Shown here: positions 53,205 through 64,000 of the stretch, one piece after another
Position numbering within the stretch: the first letter of the stretch is position 1
Layout: each line of letters starts with the position of its first letter
NCBI GenBank assembly: GCA_033439265.1
Contig: JAVTVX010000010.1
Location: forward strand, 26,153,056-26,217,055
DNA from: Dillenia suffruticosa
Lineage: Eukaryota > Streptophyta > Magnoliopsida > Dilleniales > Dilleniaceae
Direction: 5' to 3'
Length of the DNA stretch: 64,000 bases
The notes under the pieces: generated by a model
The model's input: only the letters and a program-made list of their open reading frames with translations
The model's database searches: none
What the model was told of the DNA's origin: nothing
Program-made: the position numbers and the translations under genes

Positions 53205-56200
53205 ATACTTTCGTGATTTTGTGAAATATCTCTATAAAATTTTGTTTACCCTTCACAATAAATTAAAACGATGAGACAGATTGGTTTGTCAATGAGAAAG
53301 CGAGTTTTTGTTATTTTGAGTTTGACGATCTGCCTAAATGTTATATGATGGTGTGCCCAGATTATAGCTTCTTTCTTCTTAGGAACTTTTAATAGAATGA
53401 GACCTTTGGTTTGATGGATTGCTACATGGTTGAGTGAATGATTCTAAGACTTTGAACAGAAAGAGCGTTCAATGTAAAGGTAATGAAATCCTGAAGCATT
53501 GATGGGCAACAAGCCATGCAAGCCTCTCCTTTTCCATTCCTTTTTTTCCCCCTCCTTCCTCAAATCCCTCGAAGGATTTGGGCCTCGAGAAATTTACACA
53601 AATTTCTTTCTCGATTCTGATGAAAGTGATTGAAACCTAACTATTAATGATCACAAGGGCTCCCAACCATTTTCTTAGGTACGGTTAGAGACCATTCCTC
53701 TGCATACTTGCTGTGGTGTCATGTGAGTCCTATGAAGTCAATGGAAAGACAACTAGTTATGGGATCTTTTCTTTGACAGAAAACATTAAACATAAATAGG
53801 CATTGGGAAAAAGGCACAATACAACAACTCCCAACCCCACTATGAGATCAATGAACAAAAGAATCTTAATCCCATTGTCCTCCCACGTATCTTTTTTTTT
53901 TTTTTTTTTTTTTGATTTGTCTAATTAATTCTTAATTTGCAGAGGTGGATTGTACATGTACGTCTTCTGCGTTTTTGTAACTCTTCCCTCAATTTCTTCC
54001 CCTCAAAGCAAAATGTATGGAAAGATCAGAATTTGAGGGGCCAAGTGGCATTGACTTTATGAATAAGGCCCAAAGCAACTGGGATTGAGGCCTACACATA
54101 GAGGAATATCCAAGCAAGCCCAAAGGAGGTCAAAGCCCCCGTTTTGTGCAGCCTCCTATAAATTATAGAATTATGGTAGCTCGGACCACAGAGAACTGCC
54201 CTCACCTACTTCTAAGGATTTGGTCCTTGCACAGCTTCTGCTGACTTTCTGTTAAACCAGATCTGTTTTACCCACGTTTCATTCTCTTATAAAAGTGCTT
54301 TTCTCATGAGAAATGACAAGTCCCATGACTAAAGTGTCATGAGAAAGAGAGAGGGAGGGATTTGATTAGGTTGATGGGGGGAAGGATTCAACGATGTCAG
54401 CAAAAAAAAAAAAAGGAAATAGGGGGTGTGGTTTTTTCAAAGAGTTGTCGGTATAATAAATTTGGTGCAAATTGGTATAATAAAATGTTAGGTTCATTAT
54501 CAACACTAACACTTCACCCAATATCATTTATTGGGTCCCAGTCATGCCTAGGAAAAGGGCACATTTGCCACCACTCAACATCAGGGCTGGGAGAAGAGTT
54601 AGGCCTTGTTTGTGTTTTTAAGACTTCTCTAAGGTGAAGTGCAAGTACATGAAAAGGAAGTAAATTTATGAGCTTGTTTCATTAATAATACTGTTTCTTC
54701 CTTCACTGTTATTATTATCATTATTATTATTATTTTTTGGGTGAAACTTCCTTCGCCGTTATGTAAGAGCCTTCCTCTCCTAATTTGTAGAACCTGCTCC
54801 TTGTACGGATCCCAAAGTGGCAAAGAGTTATTGTTCAAATATCTTTTTTAAAATTTAACATTTAAATTTTTATAAATAAATATATTTTCATGATTTTTAT
54901 TATTTTTATTTTTTTAAAAAATAAATAGAACCCAACCCGTACGGAAGCAAAAGGTTTGCTCCAAACGTGCCCCATGTCCAAGTGGGTAGTTTTTGCCAAG
55001 CTAGAATTTTTCTTCAAAAATCAAGACATTTTTCTTTTTCTATTTTAAAAGAGAAATTATTCTAATTTTGGTGCCCCACTCCTTTTACATTATAAAATTG
55101 ACTTCATATATTTTATAATATTATATTTTTTAAAAAATTACTAGTTTGTGTTACTTGTAAATACCTCACAAAAAATAGATTTTCATGTACAAAACTACTT
55201 ATGCCTTATTTTCTTTACTATTTTTGGCAAAAAGCTAGAAAATAAAAAGTACCAAATATATATATTCCATAAATATAAAATTTTAACTTAACCAAAATGA
55301 TGTAAATTTTGGACAAACCAAGATTTCGATGTGGATTTTTTATAATAAATAATTTTTTTTTTCATTTACAAAAAAAATGATATCAATTGAACTATAACTT
55401 ATTGATATAATAAATAATCATAATAATTGTAAACATAAATGTTCAGCTCGAATGCGTAAAATTTGGGCTCCATTTCAGCAACATCTCAGGAGGTAAGCAC
55501 ACCACACTCACCCCTCTCCAAGTTTAGGTGGGTGGTGCAGGGTGTCAATGGTAGGAGAGTCCTTGCTGGCTTGGTGGTGAATATATACAAATAGAATTTT
55601 GAAAATATGATTTTATATATATATAAAAAAAAAAGAAGATGAGGGTTTGAATTAGCTTCTATGACTCTTTAATTATTTGGATGTATAATTACTTCTAAGA
55701 TTAGAAAATTGATGCAGAACAATTAATTTCCCATTCTTCAAGTCTAATCAAACCATTAATATGTGAAGGAAATACTTGCAATGCTTGAAATGTTCTTCAA
55801 ATGCTTTTTACTAACTATTAATAAAGTGAACAAAGGACTAATGGTGATCCAGAATTTTTTTTTATAATATTTTTAAACATTAAAATCTTATTTTTTGCGA
55901 TAAAAAAGAGGTATAAGTCGGATTCAGATATTTTAATTAACCATTATAAAGTTTTTTATTATAAAAATTATTCATTAACTTGTCTATAAACATCGATAAC
56001 TTCTCTTTTACATGTTTTTCTCTTAAATTTATATTGTAACAAAGGAGAAGTGCAAATTTGGGGTATTTTTAGTTTTATAAGTGTTATTGTCAAAGTAGGT
56101 TAACGTGGATAAGAAGTTGAGGAAAGAGAATGGAAGAAGATGAAAAACAAAATCTTGATCACGCTCTTTTAGATTAAGTAATCGAGCATTTTATCTTTTT

Positions 56201-57350
56201 AATAAGAAATCTTAAGTTTGACAGAAATGATAAAAAAAATTTCAAAGAATTAACTCTTAAAATAATCCATAATATTCAAACCGAATTAATCAGATAAATT
56301 TCATATTTCAATTATAAAAAACAAAATCTCGTGGGGCATACAATTCACTAAAATCTAAATATAATTTATAATTTTTTTTAATAATAATCATAAAAATTAT
56401 AAAAATCTACGTATTCATAAAAATTTAAATATTAAATTTAAAAAAATACTTAAATAAAAATTTTTTATCACTCAAATCTCTCTGTGAAAATAGTTTAGCT
56501 TAGTTTAAATACATTAATTATACATATTTTTAATAAAAATAAAGTTGATTTAATGAATTTACTTGATAATGGGTTTTGAAAGGATTAATACGACATTTCA
56601 CTTTTTATCAACCTTATAAAAGTGTTTTTCGAAAATGCAAAATCTACAAATTGATTACATAAGATATTGTTTGATAATTATCAAGGATTAAAATCTAGTT
56701 GAATTTAATACTTAATAACATTAAATGTTTTTGATAACATTAAAAATTGTTAATCTCATTGTATTAATTATAAAATTTAAGTACAATTTTTATCATTTAG
56801 GTTTCGGTGATTGGATATAAGGAATCTTATCCCGGGGGCTTGATTAAAGTGAATCAGAATCAATAATCGAATTGAAATCTATATGATTTGTTTGAATTAA
56901 TGAAATAAAAGATAAATTCTAAAATTATGAGATTTTTGAAAGTTAAACGAAAGGAATGGATTTCTAAAATTTATTTTTAAAATTTTTAATCGTAAATCTA
57001 ATTTTGATTCTTGAATTCAAATCTGACGTAAGTAATATTCATCGCAAAATGATTTGTAAGGAAATCTAAGCCTTGATTTGTTAGCATTTAAAAAGAAAAG
57101 CATCAAAACTTTGGAAACTTGCCAAATATATTTTAACCATTTAAATAGGATTTTGTGAGTATTCAGATTTACAGAACTAATAATCATTAAACAATTAAGT
57201 ATTTAAAAAGGAAATCACATAAACTTTTGCTTACGCGAAAAATACATGAATCAATGAATTACTGTGTGAGATAACTTCGAATATTCAGTGTAACGCGAAG
57301 GCAGTCCCATCAGATTGTGCTGGATTTGGAACGTGGCACAAACTACTCCG
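53205..57350. other. Intergenic region between PDCD2-like and 4CL
   Basis: About 4 kb with no gene I can support. A T run lies at 53892-53913. An open frame at 54362-54637 has no motif. From 54840 the sequence is AT-rich, with a SINE-like fragment near 56165. Confidence 0.6.
56165..56310 (+). repeat. SINE-like fragment
   Basis: TAAGTAATCGAGCATTTTAT, then a poor B-box-like TTAAGTTTGACAG, then ATAATATTCAAACC and GAATTAATCAGATAAATTTC. The head and tail order match the copy at 37285. Confidence 0.45.
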
Positions 57351-57376
57351 GGGGGGGGGGGGGGAGAGAGAGTGTT

Positions 57377-57384
57377 TGGTAGGT
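57377..57384 (-). promoter_or_regulatory. AC-I type MYB element upstream of 4CL
   Basis: TGGTAGGT on the plus strand is the reverse complement of ACCTACCA, the AC-I element of phenylpropanoid promoters. It lies 353 bases before the 4CL start. Confidence 0.6.
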
Positions 57385-57504
57385 AAAGATGGAAGGCCGA
57401 GAGAGGTAGGGGGAGATTTTGAACGTGAGATAGGCGTGCAATCGTCCCAGCCTCCTTCCCCCCAGCCCAGTCTACCTCATCTACTAAGCTACCTCCTCTC
57501 TCCC

Positions 57505-57511
57505 ACCTAAC
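57505..57511 (+). promoter_or_regulatory. AC-III type MYB element upstream of 4CL
   Basis: ACCTAAC matches the AC-III element bound by lignin- and flavonoid-type R2R3-MYB factors. It lies 226 bases before the 4CL start. It could instead fall in the leader if transcription starts upstream. Confidence 0.5.
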
Positions 57512-57581
57512 TCTCTTCTCCTTTGTATTTATTTCTTCTTTCTTCTTTCTCTCACGCTCTCCCTCTCTATTTCCCTCTAAA

Positions 57582-57584
<3 letters not shown>

Positions 57585-57622
<38 letters not shown>
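57585..57622 (+). repeat. (CT)n tract in the 4CL leader
   Basis: About 38 uninterrupted bases of CT repeat lie 115-152 bases before the start codon. This is a candidate GAGA-type site or pyrimidine patch. Confidence 0.85.
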
Positions 57623-57627
<5 letters not shown>

Positions 57628-57736
57628 GTTGTGAGTTAATTTCCGAAAACAAACCCACCCCGCCCCCAAAAGACACAAGCTCAAACGCATCTCTCTCCTC
57701 CAATCCAAAAGGCAAAAGACCACAATTCACCTAAAA

Positions 57737-59507
57737 ATGCTTTCAGTCTCAGTCGCTTCTTCCCCTGAAACTCCCAAAACAGAGCTCTCTCCAAAGGTTG
57801 CTCCTACAGAATCACCCTCACCACCAATTCCGTCACCTGCTGATCAATCTTCTTCACCAACCATTTTCAGATCAAAACTCCCCGACATACCCATCTCAAA
57901 TCACCTCCCTCTCCACACCTACTGCTTCGAGAACATTGCCGAGTTTGCCGACCGCCCATGTATCATCTCCGGCTCCACCGGCAAAATTCTCAGCTTCTCC
58001 GAAGCCCACTTGATCTGCAAAAAGGTCGCCGCAGGTTTATCCAACCTCGGCATCAAACAAGGCGATGTCATCATGGTACTCCTCCAAAACTCCCCAGAAT
58101 TCGTCTTCTCCTTCCTCGGAGCCTCCATGATCGGTGCCATAACAACCACAGCAAACCCTTTTTACACAGTCCCAGAAATCTTCAAACAATTCAAAACATC
58201 CAAAGCCAAATTGATCATCACCCAAGCACAATACGTAGAAAAATTACACGACGCAGGTGATAATTATCCGAAACTCGGCCAAGACTACACTCTGATCACC
58301 ACAGACGATCCACCAGAAAACTGTCTGCATTTCTCTGTTTTATCAGAAGCAAACGAATCCGAAATTCCCTCAATTTCGATCGACCCAGATGATCCAGTGG
58401 CTCTACCTTTCTCCTCAGGCACGACAGGATTGCCGAAAGGCGTGATCTTGACCCACAAGAGCTTAATCACTAGTGTAGCTCAGCAAGTCGATGGAGAAAA
58501 TCCCAACCTGCATTTGAAAAAAGAGGATGTTGTACTCTGCGTGCTTCCCCTTTTCCACATATATTCCCTGAACTCTGTTCTGCTATGCTCTCTTCGAACA
58601 GGGTCTGCAGTTCTGCTGATGCAGAAATTTGAGATTGGGACTCTGTTGGAGCTGATACAGAGGCACAGAGTGTCGGTTGCGGCGGTGGTGCCGCCGTTGG
58701 TTCTGGCGCTGGCAAAGAATCCGATGGTGGAGAAATTTGATCTGAGCTCCATAAGGATCGTGTTATCGGGGGCGGCGCCTTTGGGGAAGGAACTGGAGGA
58801 GGCTCTCAGAAGCAGAGTGCCTCAGGCCATCTTTGGTCAGGTATGAACCTAGTGAAACTTCAACTGATTTTGAATTGCTTTGCAGTTGTAAATTGCAATT
58901 TTGGTTTGGGGAGCATGGACAAATTTGGACTTTTATTAGAAGTTGAGGGCATATTTGTCATTTCGGTTGATGTTATAAGAATATGTCGACCCATATTACA
59001 ACACCAATCATTCTAGTATCTTTTTAATAAAAAAAATATTAGTAAATGTCAAATAATTAATTAGGTGTAATTATATTTTGTGCAAATAATAATTTACTAG
59101 GTTTTGGTTTTAACTTGCTTGCTTATCTATCTTAATTTTATTTTATTATATCTTAAATGTGTCGAGGACTTATATGTCTTTTTATTTTTTTAGCTAATTA
59201 CAATTATTATCCTGGGAAAAATTTAAGATGATGCTCTCCTCACTATTCTGTTGATGCTGCATATTCCAAAAAGATGTTTATCAAAGACTTGGTCCAAGAT
59301 AATTTTTTTATTTTTTGTTATATAAAGAAGACTCGAATTCGAGACTTTTAAGAAAAATGAATGATATTTATAATTTATTGAATTAAATTTATTTAAATCG
59401 GGATCACATGGGATAGGATTAATTGCAAGGGGTTGTTGAATATATGAATGTGATGTGTTGGTGTGGAAGTCATTCCCGCATCAATAATTTAATTCAACTT
59501 TCAATTT

Positions 59508-59600
<93 letters not shown>

Positions 59601-62420
59601 GGCGTCATCGAGTGAATCGTGTCATATTCACTCATATACGTGTCCGTACATATTTGCACCAAAATAAAAAATAAAAAAATCACGCACGTCAAATTGCAGC
59701 CTACATTAAAGTATCTGCATTTGGGGGCCGAGGGGTGGGGGTGGGGACACAAAAGCAAGCTAAAATGGTTTTAATTAATTAATTATAAATAGATATTTCT
59801 ATGAATATAATATTCAAAATATACCCAAAAATGGTGTCTACCGGTCTTGGGGATATTTTTTTTTTAATTTCTTTTTTTTTTTCCAAATTTCTTAGAATTT
59901 AAGAAACGTCCATTTCCATGAAAGTTGGTACGAGGTCAAACCGCCACTCTCTGTTCACACACCTTATAGAGAGAGACTGACTACTAGTTTTTTTTGGGTA
60001 TCAATTAGTATCTGAAATTATATTCTAATTAATTCGGTTTAAAATTTACAGTAACTTATTAAGGGGGTTATTTTCTCAACATAATTTTTTTCATACTCAA
60101 ACAGCGAATCAAATTCAAAAACTTGATTAAAAAATATAGTATTACATCCTATTAAAATAATTATCCATTAATCTAACTGCTACATTTTACATGGACAAAA
60201 ATTGCCCTTTTGTTTCGTCAACCAGGCCAATTCCTTGTATTTTATGTATTCTAATTTTTCTAACATTAATTTTGTTTTCTAATTAAACCTATTTCTGAAT
60301 CCAAAATTTTCTTAAATAATAATCCTAAAATGGTTGTAATAAAATGTTACATAAAACATACTCTTAGTATCAATTTCATTTGTGAAATAACATCATACTC
60401 TTTCTTCTTCTTATTTTAAAACAATCAAAGCCTAACATCCCTCCTCCATGCTTCTTTTCTGTACAAACACTTGAATCTTTTTAGAATTGATGTGATTCTT
60501 ACTTCTAATTAAATTATATCCATTACGATTTAAATTAAAATTTTAGAGTCGAAAAAAAAAGGACAGAAATAACCGTCCACTGAAATAATAATTAAAAGTT
60601 ATATATAATTTGAAAAATTATACCCTTAAACATTGTTTATCCCTTCTCAAATTGTAACCCATCCTCTAAAATTATAAACTGAAGTGCATATTTAAAAGAA
60701 AAAAAAAAATCCTAATTGTATTGGTTAGACCCTCCGGACACCTAGAGATTTCAGATTGTTATATTCATCCACCAAAAATTGTTGGCATAAAAATTTAATG
60801 CATGCACATTCAGCTGAGCCCTGGTGTTGGGGAGGCCGATCTCTAAATGGTAATGGCCAATCGGATTGTTCCCACGTCACTTTCAAAACCATAAATGGTT
60901 GAAAAATGAAAACTCTGCGGTGAGGCAAGGGACTTTAATGATCCAAGTCAGAGCTCAAAATTCTTGTTGACTTTGCTATTGGGCCCTTAAGGCCCAACCC
61001 CAACTAAGAAGATGATCTCCTCCGTTTCTTAGTCAATATTTGGACCCAATATCTAATCTTTTTTTTTTTTTTCACCGATTAATATCCGAGTTACCGATCA
61101 CTGTGAGGCTGTGAGGCGATCATGGGGTTGGACACATTATCTTTGGTTGACTAACTATAGCAGCTGTGATAAAGGCTGTGCTTTGCATACACTTCTCAAA
61201 CTGCTGTCAAATGTGATGTAGGGTTATGGAATGACAGAGGCAGGGCCAGTGCTGTCCATGTGCCTGGGGTTTGCCAAGCAGCCATTCCCAACCAAGTCAG
61301 GATCCTGTGGCACCGTGGTCCGTAATGCCGAGCTCAAGGTTATAGACCCCGACACCGGTTCCTCCCTCGGCCGCAACAAGCCCGGGGAAATTTGCATCCG
61401 TGGAGCTCAAATTATGAAAGGTTTTTATTCCTCCCTTACCTTTAATTTTCATTTTTAATTCGACAGTGTGAAAAGTAAAAGTAAAATGTAGAAATGCTTA
61501 GTGCTTAGTAAGTTTTAAATGTTGTAGGGTACTTGAATGACCCGGAGGCAACGGCTATAACGGTAGATGTGGAAGGATGGCTCCACACAGGTGACATTGG
61601 TTATGTTGACGATGATGATGAGGTCTTTATTGTTGATAGAGTTAAAGAAATCATCAAATTTAAGGGCTTCCAGGTTTGCTTATTATTATTTTCTTTAAGT
61701 TCTGATAATTTAAAAGTCTAGAAAATATAATATCTGTACTTCAATTTACATAAATAAAATCGTACCGTAAATTTTAATCAATTCCTTTATTAAGTTTAAA
61801 TCCAACGGTAAATTTTGATACCATTATTATTATTTATTTTACCGGTTGAGCTAATTAACGATTCTTGTATCCCTCCAAAAGCTAAATTACTTAAAAACTT
61901 ACTACTAATTTAGTTAAAACATTTTTGACTACGTGCGCATTGTTCAGGTGCCACCAGCAGAGCTTGAGGCCCTTCTTGTGAGCCACCCATCAATTGCCGA
62001 TGCAGCGGTTGTCCCGTAAGTTTGCCACTAACCTAACCTCAGATTCCTCTCGACATGGAAATTTTGAGCCTAAGCTAACAATGGTTTCCATCTATATGTA
62101 CTTACAGGCAAAAAGATGAGGTAGCTGGTGAAGTTCCTGTAGCGTTTGTAGTGAGATCTAATGGTTTTGAGCTTACAGAAGAGGCTGTCAAAGAGTTTAT
62201 TGCCAAACAGGTGTGTATTGAACAAATCATACAAACTTTCTCTTTCAAGTGAAACAAGAACTAAGGTTTGAATTTCCAATTGTTGGTTAAACAGGTGGTG
62301 TTTTACAAGAAGCTGCACAAGGTATACTTTGTTCATGCCATACCAAAGTCTCCTGCAGGAAAGATTTTAAGGAAGGATTTGAGAGCCAAGCTAGCCGCAG
62401 CATCACCCACCGTACCTTGA
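57737..62420 (+). CDS. 4CL: 4-coumarate:CoA ligase
   Basis: Six exons encode 581 aa: 57737-58840, 61222-61420, 61528-61673, 61948-62015, 62108-62210 and 62295-62420. The enzyme activates 4-coumarate and related cinnamates to CoA thioesters with ATP, at the branch to lignin and flavonoids. The AMP-binding box I is [11 protein letters not shown] at about residue 226 and box II is GEICIRG in exon 2. Other signatures are [62 protein letters not shown] and the catalytic lysine context [14 protein letters not shown]. No C-terminal peroxisomal SKL-type signal is present (it ends SPTVP), which favours a cytosolic true 4CL over peroxisomal 4CL-like enzymes. The first 45 residues are a Pro/Ser-rich extension. 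Class II (flavonoid) assignment is plausible but unproven. Intron 1 is 2.4 kb and holds a (ATT)30 repeat. Confidence 0.95.
59320..59400 (-). repeat. SINE-like fragment (reverse) in 4CL intron 1
   Basis: The reverse complement contains CATTCATTTTTCTTAAAAGT followed by CTCGAATTCGAGTCTTC, the same order as the copy at 36480-36600. Confidence 0.45.
59511..59600. repeat. (ATT)30 microsatellite in 4CL intron 1
   Basis: Ninety uninterrupted bases of ATT repeat. The purity and length suggest high length variability. Confidence 0.97.
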
Positions 62421-63502
62421 GAAGCCACAAATTCTTTTCTTTGTACTGTAATTCATTCTGCATAAAATTTTTACTGCAGGCATTGGAAGTGCAACCCTCT
62501 TTCATGGTTAATAAAAATGTCACCCATTTTCTGAAAAAGAGGGAACAAAATGTGGCCCGGACTCCTTTGGAACATTTTTTATCTTTCGCAATTTATGTTG
62601 TAATGGTGTTTTGTAGCTATTCCCAAAATATTTTTCTGGTTAAGAGAGACTCTCATTTCCTTGTTTTTTCCTTTGATCAGCTAAAAGCTTTGATCGACTA
62701 TGATTCTTCCATGTCTTCGGATGCTTTCAAACAACATTAAACGACTGATCTACTTCTTGTTTATTTACTAATCAATTCATTTTTTGAAACAAGAGGGTGA
62801 AAAAAGGTTACCAATATTTAACCCTTAACATTACCATGAAACCCCCACCCACTTTGTAATATCCAAATTGAACCATACTAACAGACAATCGATATAGTAG
62901 ATAAAGGTACTCGATCTTTTAATTAAATATCAGATTCAAAATTTGAGAATAAAAAAAATTATGACTGTCCCTTAAAATAGGCTCGATAAGCATTCAAACT
63001 AGATTAGTCACATCCATACCGTTTAGTATATCAACAAAAATATATATATCCAAGTTAGAACCATAAAACTAACACGGCTCTCAATAAAAAAGCAATGAAG
63101 GATCAAAATTAAGGCTCAAAGTCAAATAGGTGGATTGTATATCAAATAATTGACTCCCCTTGATCAAGAGAATAAACAAAAACACTGCGGCTCACAGCCA
63201 GGTCTTTTTATTTTAATATAATATGCCACTGAAATGGGCATAAACTTGGAACCGATCCCAAATATTAAGATTAAAGTTCAATTTGTTATTATAAGAAGCA
63301 TAAACTTGTTAATGTTACATTCTCAAAATGTAGGAGTATGATATATGGAACAGACCATCGATGCTATTAAGAAACTGACAAGAGGCAACTACAGTGGCGG
63401 CGTCACACTTAAAACTTCATAAGAAAGTCTTGCATATCATCATAGTCAAAATCGTCACCAACTGAATGCAAAACAAGTACATGGTAATCATTTTAACCCT
63501 TT
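62421..63502. other. Convergent 3' region between 4CL and CARA
   Basis: This holds the 4CL 3' UTR and, near 63300-63502, the CARA 3' UTR on the other strand. A SINE-like fragment lies near 62885-63020. The open frame at 62417-62740 has no known motif. Confidence 0.6.
62885..63020 (+). repeat. SINE-like fragment
   Basis: AGTAGATAAAGGTACTCGAT, then CAGATTCAAAATTTGAG (B-box-like), then GATAAGCATTCAAAC and TAGATTAGTCA. The parts and order match those of the copies near 37285 and 56165. Confidence 0.45.
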
Positions 63503-63860
63503 TTAAGAATTTCGCTTGACTCGTTCCATTAGCTGTATAAAGTCTCTGAAGACTGCACGAACAACAAATACAAATTTGTGTAAGAGAGAAATTTAATTGT
63601 AAGATTACCATTATAAAGAATACCATGCAGATCAGAAATGAGTTCTGATATTTTGATATTTGAAAATGTGTGCAAATGGAAGGAAAGCATTTACCCAGAT
63701 CTGAATCGTGAGGCCCCGGAGATGCTTCAGGGTGATACTGGAGAGACATTACGTTTATTGCAGGGAAGGCTAGACCAGCACAGCTACCATCATTAAGATT
63801 GACGTGGGTTACTTCAACACCCTCAGGAAGTGATGCAGGATCAACCGCATAATTGTGATT
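63503..63860 (-). CDS. CARA: Carbamoyl-phosphate synthase small subunit, 3' end (partial)
   Basis: The last two minus-strand exons lie in the window: 63860-63695 and 63552-63503, joined in frame with GT-AG borders. The gene continues beyond 64000. The encoded C-terminus is [20 protein letters not shown]...[15 protein letters not shown]...[12 protein letters not shown]. This is the class I glutamine amidotransferase end of the small subunit. The HPE of the catalytic triad (His and Glu) is present; the nucleophilic Cys lies outside the window. The subunit releases ammonia from glutamine for carbamoyl phosphate, which feeds arginine and pyrimidine synthesis, in plastids in plants. The gene converges on 4CL with about 1.1 kb between the stops. 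Confidence 0.93.
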
Positions 63861-64000
63861 CTGTCAGCACAAAAAGAAATCACAAGCAGATTATGAATAG
63901 CTGTAGTCAATCAGAAAAGGCCAACATAAAAATAAAAGACAGCAGCATCAGTTCAAGTTCCACGAGGTTCGTTTTGTTGCCCTAAATTGTCAAGCAAAAA

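Noticed and set aside
54362-54637. 91-codon plus-strand open frame in the PDCD2-4CL interval
   Set aside because: No motif, no neighbouring exon and low-complexity lysine codons from an A run.

Overview
This window is nuclear DNA from a eudicot plant, most likely a woody species, though the sequence does not fix the species. It has GT-AG introns, AT-rich intergenic space, CT-rich 5' leaders, decayed transposons and typical plant gene families. I assembled eight complete protein-coding genes with continuous reading frames, plus one intronless gene, one pseudogene and the 3' end of a tenth gene that runs off the right edge.

Layout from left to right: a broken calmodulin-like gene (CML18 type, minus, 1117-1600); a compact JMJ13/JMJ706-type JmjN-JmjC histone demethylase (plus, 2933-5095); a bark-storage-protein-like member of the PNP/UDP phosphorylase family (minus, 5833-7429); membrane-anchored peptidyl-tRNA hydrolase 2 (minus, 8349-14668), with a 3.4-kb CACTA-type transposon in one intron; a TOM1-like VHS/GAT ubiquitin-sorting adaptor of the TOL1 type (plus, 20649-25649); a GT47 exostosin-family glycosyltransferase (plus, 26564-33326); about 8 kb of AT-rich relic sequence holding a decayed LINE and an orphan promoter; a cellulose synthase-like D protein (plus, 41558-45522); a fasciclin-like arabinogalactan protein (plus, 46300-47034); a PDCD2-type protein with a MYND finger (plus, 49101-53204); a 4-coumarate:CoA ligase (plus, 57737-62420); and the last two exons of the carbamoyl-phosphate synthase small subunit (minus, 63503-63860).

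The series CML18, PTH2, TOL1, exostosin, CSLD, fasciclin-AGP matches, from memory, the gene order of two duplicated Arabidopsis blocks (around At5g16870-At5g16920 and At3g03000-At3g03050). The genes do not form a pathway. Several do bear on the cell wall and phenylpropanoids: the GT47 enzyme, CSLD, the fasciclin-AGP and 4CL. The 4CL upstream region carries two MYB-type AC elements.

I looked for an undescribed system and found none that I can defend. The most useful unusual items are the CACTA insertion beside a 27-nt microexon in PTH2, a LINE relic with a clean internal deletion, a TAA-flanked MITE, an orphan promoter with a six-codon reading frame, two overlapping uORFs before CSLD, CT/GA tracts at leaders and splice donors, and a CML18 pseudogene broken by two micro-deletions. 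Exon boundaries were read by eye from splice signals and family similarity. All full gene models keep frame across every junction.
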